64,000 nucleotides of DNA, from positions 12,624,496 through 12,688,495 of the forward strand of contig OZ024936.1 of NCBI GenBank assembly GCA_964017235.1, in the 5' to 3' direction. The notes below the pieces were generated by a model, which was given only the letters and a program-made list of their open reading frames with translations, did no database searches and was not told the origin of the DNA. The translations under genes were made by a program, and so were the position numbers. Position 1 is the stretch's first letter; every line of letters starts with the position of its first letter. The DNA comes from Sabellastarte sp. h YS-2021. Lineage: Eukaryota > Annelida > Polychaeta > Sabellida > Sabellidae. Shown in pieces: positions 39,101 to 53,700 of this stretch.

Positions 39101-39822
39101 GTGGTCCAGTCTGAGTCTATACAATATAACAGGGTAGGGTCTAAAGACCTTAATTTCGTAGATATGAGCAGAAACAGTATTTCCCATTGATTTTAAATGG
39201 GGATTTTGCAATGCATATACACTAGTACAGGTGCCTTACCATCGAGTACGCCAATTTTGGTCGTTCCGAGGGACACCAATTTTTTTCCACCAATGGATAG
39301 AGTGGTCCAGTCTGAGTCTATACAATATAACAGGGTAGGGTCTAAAGACCTTAATTTCGTAGATATGAGCAGAAACAGTATTTCCCATTGATTTTAAATG
39401 GGGATTTCGTCATACATGTGTAGATGCCTTACCATGGAGTACGCCAATTTTGGTCGTTCCGAGGGACATCAATTTTTTTCCACCAATGGATAGAGTGGTC
39501 CAGTCTGAGTCTATACAATATAACAGGGTAGGGTCTAAAGACCTTAATTTCGTAGATATGAGCAGAAACAGTATTTCCCATTGATTTTAAATGGGGATTT
39601 CGTCGTACATGTGTAGATGCCTTACCATCGAGTACGCCAATTTTGGTCGTTCCGAGGGACACCAATTTTTTTCCACCAATGGATAGAGTGGTCCAGTCTG
39701 AGTCTATACAATATAACAGGGTAGGGTCTAAAGACCTTAATTTCGTAGATATGAGCAGAAACAATATTTCCCATTGATTTTAAATGGGGATTTTGCCATG
39801 CATATACACTAGTACAGGTGCC
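36124..39822. repeat. 20-mer HOR, copy 2, one monomer short (3,699 bp)
   Basis: Repeats copy 1 in order with the same private markers (37475, 38440, 38834, 39236, 39429). It lacks the unit that starts at L33969 in copy 1, so 37668 runs straight into the GCAATTG unit 37861. The length difference is exactly 201 bp. Copy 2 also has private changes near 39470 and 39763, and its last two units are type A where copy 1 has C-type states. Confidence 0.9.
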
Positions 39823-40610
39823 TTACCATCGAGTACGCCAATTTTGGTCGTTCCGAGGGACACCAATTTTTTTCCACCAATGGATAGAGTGGTCCAGTCT
39901 GAGTCTATACAATATAACAGGGTAGGGTCTAAAGACCTTAATTTCGTAGATATGAGCAGAAACAGTATTTCCCATTGATTTTAAATGGGGATTTTGCAAT
40001 GCATATACACTAGTACAGGTGCCTTACCATCGAGTACGCCAATTTTGGTCGTTCCGAGGGACACCAATTTTTTTCCACCAATGGATAGAGTGGTCCAGTC
40101 TGAGTCTATACAATATAACAGGGTAGGGTCTAAAGACCTTAATTTCGTAGATATGAGCAGAAACAGTATTTCCCATTGATTTTAAATGGGGATTTCGTCA
40201 TACATGTGTAGATGCCTTACCATGGAGTACGCCAATTTTGGTCGTTCCGAGGGACACCAATTTTTTTCCACCAATGGATAGAGTGGTCCAGTCTGAGTCT
40301 ATACAATATAACAGGGTAGGGTCTAAAGACCTTAATTTCGTAGATATGAGCAGAAACAGTATTTCCCATTGATTTTAAATGGGGATTTCGTCGTACATGT
40401 GTAGATGCCTTACCATCGAGTACGCCAATTTTGGTCGTTCCGAGGGACACCAATTTTTTTCCACCAATGGATAGAGTGGTCCAGTCTGAGTCTATACAAT
40501 ATAACAGGGTAGGGTCTAAAGACCTTAATTTCGTAGATATGAGCAGAAACAGTATTTCCCATTGATTTTAAATGGGGATTTTGCCATGCATATACACTAG
40601 TACAGGTGCC
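39035..40610. repeat. 788-bp tetramer tandem pair (L, L', GGAG, A)
   Basis: 39035-39822 and 39823-40610 each contain L, L', the GGAG unit and a standard unit (two long and two short intervals). The first copy is also the end of the preceding 20-mer HOR, so the second is a local extra duplication of the HOR tail. Confidence 0.88.
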
Positions 40611-43600
40611 TTACCATCGAGTACGCCAATTTTGGTCGTTCCGAGGGACACCAATTTTTTTCCACCAATGGATAGAGTGGTCCAGTCTGAGTCTATACAA
40701 TATAACAGGGTAGGGTCTAAAGACCTTAATTTCGTAGATATGAGCAGAAACAGTATTTCCCATTGATTTTAAATGGGGATTTCGTCATACATGTGTAGAT
40801 GCCGTACGATCGAGTACGCCAATTTTGGTCATTCCGAGGGACACCAATTTTTTTCCACCAATGGATAGAGTGGTCCAGTCTGAGTCTATACAATATAACA
40901 GGGTAGGGTCTAAAGACCTTAATTTCGTAGATATGAGCAGAAACAGTATTTCCCATTGATTTTAAATGGGGATTTCGTCGTACATGTGTAGATGCCTTAC
41001 CATCGAGTACGCCAATTTTGGTCGTTCCGAGGGACACCAATTTTTTTCCACCAATGGATAGAGTGGTCCAGTCTGAGTCTATACAATATAACAGGGTAGG
41101 GTCTAAAGACCTTAATTTCGTAGATATGAGCAGAAACAGTATTTCCCATTGATTTTAAATGGGGATTTCGTCGTACATGTGTAGATGCCTTACCATCGAG
41201 TACGCCAATTTTGGTCGTTCCGAGGGACACCAATTTTTTTCCACCAATGGATAGACTGGTCCAGTCTGAGTCTATACAATATAACAGGGTAGGGTCTAAA
41301 GACCTTAATTTCGTAGATATGAGCAGAAACAGTATTTCCCATTGATTTTAAATGGGGATTTTGTCGTACATGTGTAGATGCCTTACCATCGAGTACGCCA
41401 ATTTTGGTCGTTCCGAGGGACACCAATTTTTTTCCACCAATTGATAGAGTGGTCCAGTCTGAGTCTATACAATATAACAGGGTTGGGTCTAAAGACCTTA
41501 ATTTCGTAGATATGAGCAAAAACAGTATTTCCCATTGATTTTAAATGGGGATTTCATCGTACATGTGTAGATGCCTTACCATCGAGTACGCCAATTTTGG
41601 TCGTTCCGAGGGACACCAATTTTTTTCCACCAATGGATAGACTGGTCCAGTCTGAGTCTATACAATATAACAGGGTAGGGTCTAAAGACCTTAATTTCGT
41701 AGATATGAGCAGAAACAGTATTTCCCATTGATTTTAAATGGGGATTTTGCCATGCATATACACTAGTACAGGTGCCTTACCATCGAGTACGCCAATTTTG
41801 GTCGTTCCGAGGGACACCAATTTTTTTCCACCAATGGATAGAGTGGTCCAGTCTGAGTCTATACAATATAACAGGGTAGGGTCTAAAGACCTTAATTTCG
41901 TAGATATGAGCAGAAACAGTATTTCCCATTGATTTTAAATGGGGATTTTGCAATGCATATACACTAGTACAGGTGCCTTACCATCGAGTACGCCAATTTT
42001 GGTCGTTTCGAGGGACACCAATTTTTTTCCACCAATGGATAGAGTGGTCCAGTCTGAGTCTATACAATATAACAGGGTAGGGTCTAAAGACCTTAATTTC
42101 GTAGATATGAGCAGAAACAGTATTTCCCATTGATTTTAAATGGGGATTTCGTCATACATGTGTAGATGCCTTACCATGGAGTACGCCAATTTTGGTCGTT
42201 CCGAGGGACACCAATTTTTTTCCACCAATGGATAGAGTGGTCCAGTCTGAGTCTATACAATATAACAGGGTAGGGTCTAAAGACCTCAATTTCGTAGATA
42301 TGAGCAGAAACAGTATTTCCCATTGATTTTAAATGTGGATTTCGTCGTACATGTGTAGATGCCTTACCATCGAGTACGCCAATTTTGGTCGTTCCGAGGG
42401 ACACCAATTTTTTTCCACCAATGGATAGAGTGGTCCAGTCTGAGTCTATACAATATAACAGGGTAGGGTCTAAAGACCTTAATTTCGTAGATATGAGCAG
42501 AAACAGTATTTCCCATTGATTTTAAATGGGGATTTTGCCATGCATATACACTAGTACAGGTGCCTTACCATCGAGTACGCCAATTTTGGTCGTTCCGAGG
42601 GACACCAATTTTTTTCCACCAATGGATAGAGTGGTCCAGTCTGAGTCTATACAATATAACAGGGTAGGGTCTAAAGACCTTAATTTCGTAGATATGAGCA
42701 GAAACAGTATTTCCCATTGATTTTAAATGGGGATTTCGTCATACATGTGTAGATGCCGTACGATCGAGTACGCCAATTTTGGTCATTCCGAGGGACACCA
42801 ATTTTTTTCCACCAATGGATAGAGTGGTCCAGTCTGAGTCTATACAATATAACAGGGTAGGGTCTAAAGACCTTAATTTCGTAGATATGAGCAGAAACAG
42901 TATTTCCCATTGATTTTAAATGGGGATTTCGTCGTACATGTGTAGATGCCTTACCATCGAGTACGCCAATTTTGGTCGTTCCGAGGGACACCAATTTTTT
43001 TCCACCAATGGATAGAGTGGTCCAGTCTGAGTCTATACAATATAACAGGGTAGGGTCTAAAGACCTTAATTTCGTAGATATGAGCAGAAACAGTATTTCC
43101 CATTGATTTTAAATGGGGATTTCGTCGTACATGTGTAGATGCCTTACCATCGAGTACGCCAATTTTGGTCGTTCCGAGGGACACCAATTTTTTTCCACCA
43201 ATGGATAGACTGGTCCAGTCTGAGTCTATACAATATAACAGGGTAGGGTCTAAAGACTTTAATTTCGTAGATATGAGCAGAAACAGTATTTCCCGTTGAT
43301 TTTAAATGGGGATTTTGTCGTACATGTGTAGATGCCTTACCATCGAGTACGCCAATTTTGGTCGTTCCGAGGGACACCAATTTTTTTCCACCAATTGATA
43401 GAGTGGTCCAGTCTGAGTCTATACAATATAACAGGGTTGGGTCTAAAGACCTTAATTTCGTAGATATGAGCAAAAACAGTATTTCCCATTGATTTTAAAT
43501 GGGGATTTTGCCATGCATATACACTAGTACAGGTGCCTTACCATCGAGTACGCCAATTTTGGTCGTTCCGAGGGACACCAATTTTTTTCCACCAATGGAT

Positions 43601-44502
43601 AGAGTGGTCCAGTCTGAGTCTATACAATATAACAGGGTAGGGTCTAAAGACCTTAATTTCGTAGATATGAGCAGAAACAGTATTTCCCATTGATTTTAAA
43701 TGGGGATTTCGTCATACATGTGTAGATGCCGTACGATCGAGTACGCCAATTTTGGTCATTCCGAGGGACACCAATTTTTTTCCACCAATGGATAGAGTGG
43801 TCCAGTCTGAGTCTATACAATATAACAGGGTAGGGTCTAAAGACCTTAATTTCGTAGATATGAGCAGAAACAGTATTTCCCATTGATTTTAAATGGGGAT
43901 TTCGTCGTACATGTGTAGATGCCTTACCATCGAGTACGCCAATTTTGGTCGTTCCGAGGGACACCAATTTTTTTCCACCAATGGATAGAGTGGTCCAGTC
44001 TGAGTCTATACAATATAACAGGGTAGGGTCTAAAGACCTTAATTTCGTAGATATGAGCAGAAACAGTATTTCCCATTGATTTTAAATGGGGATTTCGTCG
44101 TACATGTGTAGATGCCTTACCATCGAGTACGCCAATTTTGGTCGTTCCGAGGGACACCAATTTTTTTCCACCAATGGATAGACTGGTCCAGTCTGAGTCT
44201 ATACAATATAACAGGGTAGGGTCTAAAGACCTTAATTTCGTAGATATGAGCAGAAACAGTATTTCCCATTGATTTTAAATGGGGATTTTGTCGTACATGT
44301 GTAGATGCCTTACCATCGAGTACGCCAATTTTGGTCGTTCCGAGGGACACCAATTTTTTTCCACCAATTGATAGAGTGGTCCAGTCTGAGTCTATACAAT
44401 ATAACAGGGTAGGGTCTAAAGACCTTAATTTCGTAGATATGAGCAGAAACAGTATTTCCCATTGATTTTAAATGGGGATTTCGTCGTACATGTGTAGATG
44501 CC
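40611..44502. repeat. 1,954- and 973-bp offset repeats
   Basis: 40611-41575 recurs at 42565-43529 (offset 1,954 bp), and L42565, D42758 to 43337 recurs as L43538, D43731 to 44310 (offset 973 bp). The rare GGGTTGGG (for GGGTAGGG) at 41484 and 43438 confirms the first pair; a third occurrence at 61836 points to a shared ancestor with the far right. Private changes are near 42008, 42287, 42335, 43258 and 43294. Confidence 0.86.
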
Positions 44503-47500
44503 TTACCATTGAGTACGCCAATTTTGGTCGTTCCGAGGGACACCAATTTTTTTCCACCAATGGATAGAGTGGTCCAGTCTGAGTCTATACAATATAACAG
44601 GGTAGGGTCTAAAGACCTTAATTTCGTAGATATGAGCAGAAACAGTATTTCCCATTGATTTTAAATAGGGATTTTGCCATGCATATACACTAGTACAGGT
44701 GCCTTACCATCGAGTACGCCAATTTTGGTCGTTCCGAGGGACACCAATTTTTTTCCACCAATGGATAGAGTGGTCCAGTCTGAGTCTATACAATATAACA
44801 GGGTAGGGTCTAAAGACCTTAATTTCGTAGATATGAGCAGAAACAGTATTTCCCATTGATTTTAAATGGGGATTTCGTTGTACATGTGTAGATGCCTTAC
44901 CATCGAGTACGCAAATTTTGGTCGTTCCGAGGGACACCAATTTTTTTCCACCAATGGATAGAGTGGTCCAGTCAGAGTCTATACAATATAACAGGGTAGG
45001 GTCTAAAGACCTTAATTTCGTAGATATGAGCAGAAACAGTATTTCCCATTGATTTTAAATGGGGATTTTGCCATGCATATACACTAGTACAGGTGCCTTA
45101 CCATCGAGTACGCCAATTTTGGTCGTTCCGAGGGACACCAATTTTTTTCCACCAATGGATAGAGTGGTCCAGTCTGAGTCTATACAATATAACAGGGTAG
45201 GGTCTAAAGACCTTAATTTCGTAGATATGAGCAGAAACAGTATTTCCCATTGATTTTAAATGGGGATTTTGCAATGCATATACACTAGTACAGGTGCCTT
45301 ACCATCGAGTACGCCAATTTTGGTCGTTCCGAGGGACACCAATTTTTTTCCACCAATGGATAGAGTGGTCCAGTCTGAGTCTATACAATATAACAGGGTA
45401 GGGTCTAAAGACCTTAATTTCGTAGATATGAGCAGAAACAGTATTTCCCATTGATTTTAAATGGGGATTTCGTCATACATGTGTAGATGCCTTACCATGG
45501 AGTACGCCAATTTTGGTCGTTCCGAGGGACACCAATTTTTTTCCACCAATGGATAGAGTGGTCCAGTCTGAGTCTATACAATATAACAGGGTAGGGTCTA
45601 AAGACCTTAATTTCGTAGATATGAGCAGAAACAGTATTTCCCATTGATTTTAAATGGGGATTTCGTCGTACATGTGTAGATGCCTTACCATCGAGTACGC
45701 CAATTTTGGTCGTTCCGAGGGACACCAATTTTTTTCCACCAATGGATAGAGTGGTCCAGTCTGAGTCTATACAATATAACAGGGTAGGGTCTAAAGACCT
45801 TAATTTCGTAGATATGAGCAGAAACAGTATTTCCCATTGATTTAAAATGGGGATTTTGCCATGCATATACACTAGTACAGGTGCCTTACCATCGAGTACG
45901 CCAATTTTGGTCGTTCCGAGGGACACCAATTTTTTTCCACCAATGGATAGAGTGGTCCAGTCTGAGTCTATACAATATAACAGGGTAGGGTCTAAAGACC
46001 TTAATTTCGTATATATGAGCAGAAACAGTATTTCCCATTGATTTTAAATGGGGATTTCGTCATACATGTGTAGATGCCGTACGATCGAGTACGCCAATTT
46101 TGGTCATTCCGAGGGACACCAATTTTTTTCCACCAATGGATAGAGTGGTCCAGTCTGAGTCTATACAATATAACAGGGTAGGGTCTAAAGACCTTAATTT
46201 CGTAGATATGAGCAGAAACAGTATTTCCCATTGATTTTAAATGGGGATTTCGTCGTACATGTGTAGATGCCTTACCATCGAGTACGCCAATTTTGGTCGT
46301 TCCGAGGGACACCAATTTTTTTCCACCAATGGATAGAGTGGTCCAGTCTGAGTCTATACAATATAACAGGGTAGGGTCTAAAGACCTTAATTTCGTAGAT
46401 ATGAGCAGAAACAGTATTTCCCATTGATTTTAAATGGGGATTTCGTCGTACATGTGTAGATGCCTTACCATCGAGTATGCCAATTTTGGTCGTTCCGAGG
46501 GACACCAATTTTTTTCCACCAATGGATAGAGTGGTCCAGTCTGAGTCTATACAATATAACAGGGTAGGGTCTAAAGACCTTAATTTCGTAGATATGAGCA
46601 GAAACAGTATTTCCCATTGATTTTAAATGGGGATTTTGCCATGCATATACACTAGTACAGGTGCCTTACCATCGAGTACGCCAATTTTGGTCGTTCCGAG
46701 GGACACCAATTTTTTTCCACCAATGGATAGAGTGGTCCAGTCTGAGTCTATACAATATAACAGGGTAGGGTCTAAAGACCTTAATTTCGTAGATATGAGC
46801 AGAAACAGTATTTCCCATTGATTTTAAATGGGGATTTCGTCGTACATGTGTAGATGCCTTACCATCGAGTACGCCAATTTTGGTCGTTCCGAGGGACACC
46901 AATTTTTTTCCACCAATGGATAGAGTGGTCCAGTCTGAGTCTATACAATATAACAGGGTAGGGTCTAAAGACCTTAATTTCGTAGATATGAGCAGAAACA
47001 GTATTTCCCATTGATTTTAAATGGGGATTTCGTCGTACATGTGTAGATGCCTTACCATCGAGTACGCCAATTTTGGTCGTTCCGAGGGACACCAATTTTT
47101 TTCCACCAATGGATAGAGTGGTCCAGTCTGAGTCTATACAATATAACAGGGTAGGGTCTAAAGACCTTAATTTCGTAGATATGAGCAGAAACAGTATTTC
47201 CCATTGATTTTAAATGGGGATTTCGTCGTACATGTGTAGATGCCTTACCATCGAGTACGCCAATTTTGGTCGTTCCGAGGGACACCAATTTTTTTCCACC
47301 AATGGATAGACTGGTCCAGTCTGAGTCTATACAATATAACAGGGTAGGGTCTAAAGACCTTAATTTCGTAGATATGAGCAGAAACAGTATTTCCCATTGA
47401 TTTTAAATGGGGATTTTGTCGTACATGTGTAGATGCCTTACCATCGAGTACGCCAATTTTGGTCGTTCCGAGGGACACCAATTTTTTTCCACCAATTGAT

Positions 47501-47630
47501 AGAGTGGTCCAGTCTGAGTCTATACAATATAACAGGGTAGGGTCTAAAGACCTTAATTTCGTAGATATGAGCAAAAACAGTATTTCCCATTGATTTTAAA
47601 TGGGGATTTCGTCGTACATGTGTAGATGCC
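44503..47630. repeat. 16-mer HOR, copy 1 (3,128 bp)
   Basis: Eleven short and five long intervals. Order: ATTGAG unit 44503, L44704, triple-marker unit 44897, L45098, L'45299, GGAG unit 45492, 45685, L45886 (GTATATATG marker), D46079, 46272, GAGTATGCC unit 46465, L46666, 46859, 47052, B47245, C47438. Copy 2 follows immediately. Confidence 0.93.
45886..46078 (+). repeat. GTATATATG marker monomer
   Basis: Standard unit with GTAGATATG changed to GTATATATG (46012). It is preceded by a unit whose TTGATTTTAAA is changed to TTGATTTAAAA. The paired markers occur in six places (units 45886, 49014, 52142, 55857, 57240, 58615). At 61105 the TTTAAA change appears without GTATATATG, in a unit that also has GAGCACAAAC, which points to recombination or an ancestral state. 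Confidence 0.9.
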
Positions 47631-50600
47631 TTACCATTGAGTACGCCAATTTTGGTCGTTCCGAGGGACACCAATTTTTTTCCACCAATGGATAGAGTGG
47701 TCCAGTCTGAGTCTATACAATATAACAGGGTAGGGTCTAAAGACCTTAATTTCGTAGATATGAGCAGAAACAGTATTTCCCATTGATTTTAAATAGGGAT
47801 TTTGCCATGCATATACACTAGTACAGGTGCCTTACCATCGAGTACGCCAATTTTGGTCGTTCCGAGGGACACCAATTTTTTTCCACCAATGGATAGAGTG
47901 GTCCAGTCTGAGTCTATACAATATAACAGGGTAGGGTCTAAAGACCTTAATTTCGTAGATATGAGCAGAAACAGTATTTCCCATTGATTTTAAATGGGGA
48001 TTTCGTTGTACATGTGTAGATGCCTTACCATCGAGTACGCAAATTTTGGTCGTTCCGAGGGACACCAATTTTTTTCCACCAATGGATAGAGTGGTCCAGT
48101 CAGAGTCTATACAATATAACAGGGTAGGGTCTAAAGACCTTAATTTCGTAGATATGAGCAGAAACAGTATTTCCCATTGATTTTAAATGGGGATTTTGCC
48201 ATGCATATACACTAGTACAGGTGCCTTACCATCGAGTACGCCAATTTTGGTCGTTCCGAGGGACACCAATTTTTTTCCACCAATGGATAGAGTGGTCCAG
48301 TCTGAGTCTATACAATATAACAGGGTAGGGTCTAAAGACCTTAATTTCGTAGATATGAGCAGAAACAGTATTTCCCATTGATTTTAAATGGGGATTTTGC
48401 AATGCATATACACTAGTACAGGTGCCTTACCATCGAGTACGCCAATTTTGGTCGTTCCGAGGGACACCAATTTTTTTCCACCAATGGATAGAGTGGTCCA
48501 GTCTGAGTCTATACAATATAACAGGGTAGGGTCTAAAGACCTTAATTTCGTAGATATGAGCAGAAACAGTATTTCCCATTGATTTTAAATGGGGATTTCG
48601 TCATACATGTGTAGATGCCTTACCATGGAGTACGCCAATTTTGGTCGTTCCGAGGGACACCAATTTTTTTCCACCAATGGATAGAGTGGTCCAGTCTGAG
48701 TCTATACAATATAACAGGGTAGGGTCTAAAGACCTTAATTTCGTAGATATGAGCAGAAACAGTATTTCCCATTGATTTTAAATGGGGATTTCGTCGTACA
48801 TGTGTAGATGCCTTACCATCGAGTACGCCAATTTTGGTCGTTCCGAGGGACACCAATTTTTTTCCACCAATGGATAGAGTGGTCCAGTCTGAGTCTATAC
48901 AATATAACAGGGTAGGGTCTAAAGACCTTAATTTCGTAGATATGAGCAGAAACAGTATTTCCCATTGATTTAAAATGGGGATTTTGCCATGCATATACAC
49001 TAGTACAGGTGCCTTACCATCGAGTACGCCAATTTTGGTCGTTCCGAGGGACACCAATTTTTTTCCACCAATGGATAGAGTGGTCCAGTCTGAGTCTATA
49101 CAATATAACAGGGTAGGGTCTAAAGACCTTAATTTCGTATATATGAGCAGAAACAGTATTTCCCATTGATTTTAAATGGGGATTTCGTCATACATGTGTA
49201 GATGCCGTACGATCGAGTACGCCAATTTTGGTCATTCCGAGGGACACCAATTTTTTTCCACCAATGGATAGAGTGGTCCAGTCTGAGTCTATACAATATA
49301 ACAGGGTAGGGTCTAAAGACCTTAATTTCGTAGATATGAGCAGAAACAGTATTTCCCATTGATTTTAAATGGGGATTTCGTCGTACATGTGTAGATGCCT
49401 TACCATCGAGTACGCCAATTTTGGTCGTTCCGAGGGACACCAATTTTTTTCCACCAATGGATAGAGTGGTCCAGTCTGAGTCTATACAATATAACAGGGT
49501 AGGGTCTAAAGACCTTAATTTCGTAGATATGAGCAGAAACAGTATTTCCCATTGATTTTAAATGGGGATTTCGTCGTACATGTGTAGATGCCTTACCATC
49601 GAGTATGCCAATTTTGGTCGTTCCGAGGGACACCAATTTTTTTCCACCAATGGATAGAGTGGTCCAGTCTGAGTCTATACAATATAACAGGGTAGGGTCT
49701 AAAGACCTTAATTTCGTAGATATGAGCAGAAACAGTATTTCCCATTGATTTTAAATGGGGATTTTGCCATGCATATACACTAGTACAGGTGCCTTACCAT
49801 CGAGTACGCCAATTTTGGTCGTTCCGAGGGACACCAATTTTTTTCCACCAATGGATAGAGTGGTCCAGTCTGAGTCTATACAATATAACAGGGTAGGGTC
49901 TAAAGACCTTAATTTCGTAGATATGAGCAGAAACAGTATTTCCCATTGATTTTAAATGGGGATTTCGTCGTACATGTGTAGATGCCTTACCATCGAGTAC
50001 GCCAATTTTGGTCGTTCCGAGGGACACCAATTTTTTTCCACCAATGGATAGAGTGGTCCAGTCTGAGTCTATACAATATAACAGGGTAGGGTCTAAAGAC
50101 CTTAATTTCGTAGATATGAGCAGAAACAGTATTTCCCATTGATTTTAAATGGGGATTTCGTCGTACATGTGTAGATGCCTTACCATCGAGTACGCCAATT
50201 TTGGTCGTTCCGAGGGACACCAATTTTTTTCCACCAATGGATAGAGTGGTCCAGTCTGAGTCTATACAATATAACAGGGTAGGGTCTAAAGACCTTAATT
50301 TCGTAGATATGAGCAGAAACAGTATTTCCCATTGATTTTAAATGGGGATTTCGTCGTACATGTGTAGATGCCTTACCATCGAGTACGCCAATTTTGGTCG
50401 TTCCGAGGGACACCAATTTTTTTCCACCAATGGATAGACTGGTCCAGTCTGAGTCTATACAATATAACAGGGTAGGGTCTAAAGACCTTAATTTCGTAGA
50501 TATGAGCAGAAACAGTATTTCCCATTGATTTTAAATGGGGATTTTGTCGTACATGTGTAGATGCCTTACCATCGAGTACGCCAATTTTGGTCGTTCCGAG

Positions 50601-50758
50601 GGACACCAATTTTTTTCCACCAATTGATAGAGTGGTCCAGTCTGAGTCTATACAATATAACAGGGTAGGGTCTAAAGACCTTAATTTCGTAGATATGAGC
50701 AGAAACAGTATTTCCCATTGATTTTAAATGGGGATTTCGTCGTACATGTGTAGATGCC
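47631..50758. repeat. 16-mer HOR, copy 2 (3,128 bp)
   Basis: Same sixteen units in the same order as copy 1, each offset by 3,128 bp, including all private markers. The only difference I noted by eye is in the last unit, where GAGCAGAAAC replaces GAGCAAAAAC near 50700. Such near-identity over 3.1 kb implies very recent amplification or active homogenisation. Confidence 0.93.
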
Positions 50759-53700
50759 TTACCATTGAGTACGCCAATTTTGGTCGTTCCGAGGGACACC
50801 AATTTTTTTCCACCAATGGATAGAGTGGTCCAGTCTGAGTCTATACAATATAACAGGGTAGGGTCTAAAGACCTTAATTTCGTAGATATGAGCAGAAACA
50901 GTATTTCCCATTGATTTTAAATAGGGATTTTGCCATGCATATACACTAGTACAGGTGCCTTACCATCGAGTACGCCAATTTTGGTCGTTCCGAGGGACAC
51001 CAATTTTTTTCCACCAATGGATAGAGTGGTCCAGTCTGAGTCTATACAATATAACAGGGTAGGGTCTAAAGACCTTAATTTCGTAGATATGAGCAGAAAC
51101 AGTATTTCCCATTGATTTTAAATGGGGATTTCGTTGTACATGTGTAGATGCCTTACCATCGAGTACGCAAATTTTGGTCGTTCCGAGGGACACCAATTTT
51201 TTTCCACCAATGGATAGAGTGGTCCAGTCAGAGTCTATACAATATAACAGGGTAGGGTCTAAAGACCTTAATTTCGTAGATATGAGCAGAAACAGTATTT
51301 CCCATTGATTTTAAATGGGGATTTTGCCATGCATATACACTAGTACAGGTGCCTTACCATCGAGTACGCCAATTTTGGTCGTTCCGAGGGACACCAATTT
51401 TTTTCCACCAATGGATAGAGTGGTCCAGTCTGAGTCTATACAATATAACAGGGTAGGGTCTAAAGACCTTAATTTCGTAGATATGAGCAGAAACAGTATT
51501 TCCCATTGATTTTAAATGGGGATTTTGCAATGCATATACACTAGTACAGGTGCCTTACCATCGAGTACGCCAATTTTGGTCGTTCCGAGGGACACCAATT
51601 TTTTTCCACCAATGGATAGAGTGGTCCAGTCTGAGTCTATACAATATAACAGGGTAGGGTCTAAAGACCTTAATTTCGTAGATATGAGCAGAAACAGTAT
51701 TTCCCATTGATTTTAAATGGGGATTTCGTCATACATGTGTAGATGCCTTACCATGGAGTACGCCAATTTTGGTCATTCCGAGGGACACCAATTTTTTTCC
51801 ACCAATGGATAGAGTGGTCCAGTCTGAGTCTATACAATATAACAGGGTAGGGTCTAAAGACCTTAATTTCGTAGATATGAGCAGAAACAGTATTTCCCAT
51901 TGATTTTAAATGGGGATTTCGTCGTACATGTGTAGATGCCTTACCATCGAGTACGCCAATTTTGGTCGTTCCGAGGGACACCAATTTTTTTCCACCAATG
52001 GATAGAGTGGTCCAGTCTGAGTCTATACAATATAACAGGGTAGGGTCTAAAGACCTTAATTTCGTAGATATGAGCAGAAACAGTATTTCCCATTGATTTA
52101 AAATGGGGATTTTGCCATGCATATACACTAGTACAGGTGCCTTACCATCGAGTACGCCAATTTTGGTCGTTCCGAGGGACACCAATTTTTTTCCACCAAT
52201 GGATAGAGTGGTCCAGTCTGAGTCTATACAATATAACAGGGTAGGGTCTAAAGACCTTAATTTCGTATATATGAGCAGAAACAGTATTTCCCATTGATTT
52301 TAAATGGGGATTTCGTCATACATGTGTAGATGCCGTACGATCGAGTACGCCAATTTTGGTCATTCCGAGGGACACCAATTTTTTTCCACCAATGGATAGA
52401 GTGGTCCAGTCTGAGTCTATACAATATAACAGGGTAGGGTCTAAAGACCTTAATTTCGTAGATATGAGCAGAAACAGTATTTCCCATTGATTTTAAATGG
52501 GGATTTCGTCGTACATGTGTAGATGCCTTACCATCGAGTACGCCAATTTTGGTCGTTCCGAGGGACACCAATTTTTTTCCACCAATGGATAGAGTGGTCC
52601 AGTCTGAGTCTATACAATATAACAGGGTAGGGTCTAAAGACCTTAATTTCGTAGATATGAGCAGAAACAGTATTTCCCATTGATTTTAAATGGGGATTTC
52701 GTCGTACATGTGTAGATGCCTTACCATCGAGTATGCCAATTTTGGTCGTTCCGAGGGACACCAATTTTTTTCCACCAATGGATAGAGTGGTCCAGTCTGA
52801 GTCTATACAATATAACAGGGTAGGGTCTAAAGACCTTAATTTCGTAGATATGAGCAGAAACAGTATTTCCCATTGATTTTAAATGGGGATTTTGCCATGC
52901 ATATACACTAGTACAGGTGCCTTACCATCGAGTACGCCAATTTTGGTCGTTCCGAGGGACACCAATTTTTTTCCACCAATGGATAGAGTGGTCCAGTCTG
53001 AGTCTATACAATATAACAGGGTAGGGTCTAAAGACCTTAATTTCGTAGATATGAGCAGAAACAGTATTTCCCATTGATTTTAAATGGGGATTTCGTCGTA
53101 CATGTGTAGATGCCTTACCATCGAGTACGCCAATTTTGGTCGTTCCGAGGGACACCAATTTTTTTCCACCAATGGATAGAGTGGTCCAGTCTGAGTCTAT
53201 ACAATATAACAGGGTAGGGTCTAAAGACCTTAATTTCGTAGATATGAGCAGAAACAGTATTTCCCATTGATTTTAAATGGGGATTTCGTCGTACATGTGT
53301 AGATGCCTTACCATCGAGTATGCCAATTTTGGTCGTTCCGAGGGACACCAATTTTTTTCCACCAATGGATAGAGTGGTCCAGTCTGAGTCTATACAATAT
53401 AACAGGGTAGGGTCTAAAGACCTTAATTTCGTAGATATGAGCAGAAACAGTATTTCCCATTGATTTTAAATGGGGATTTTGCCATGCATATACACTAGTA
53501 CAGGTGCCTTACCATCGAGTACGCCAATTTTGGTCGTTCCGAGGGACACCAATTTTTTTCCACCAATGGATAGAGTGGTCCAGTCTGAGTCTATACAATA
53601 TAACAGGGTAGGGTCTAAAGACCTTAATTTCGTAGATATGAGCAGAAACAGTATTTCCCATTGATTTTAAATGGGGATTTCGTCGTACATGTGTAGATGC

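Noticed and set aside
45492-45929. Open reading frame of 145 codons on the minus strand, with copies at 48620, 51748, 55463, 56846, 58221 and 60754.
   Set aside because: It arises because a TTTAAA change removes a stop next to a long junction. It runs across monomers, overlaps other equal-quality frames, and its product is the same monomer read in two frames. There is no sign of codon-level selection.
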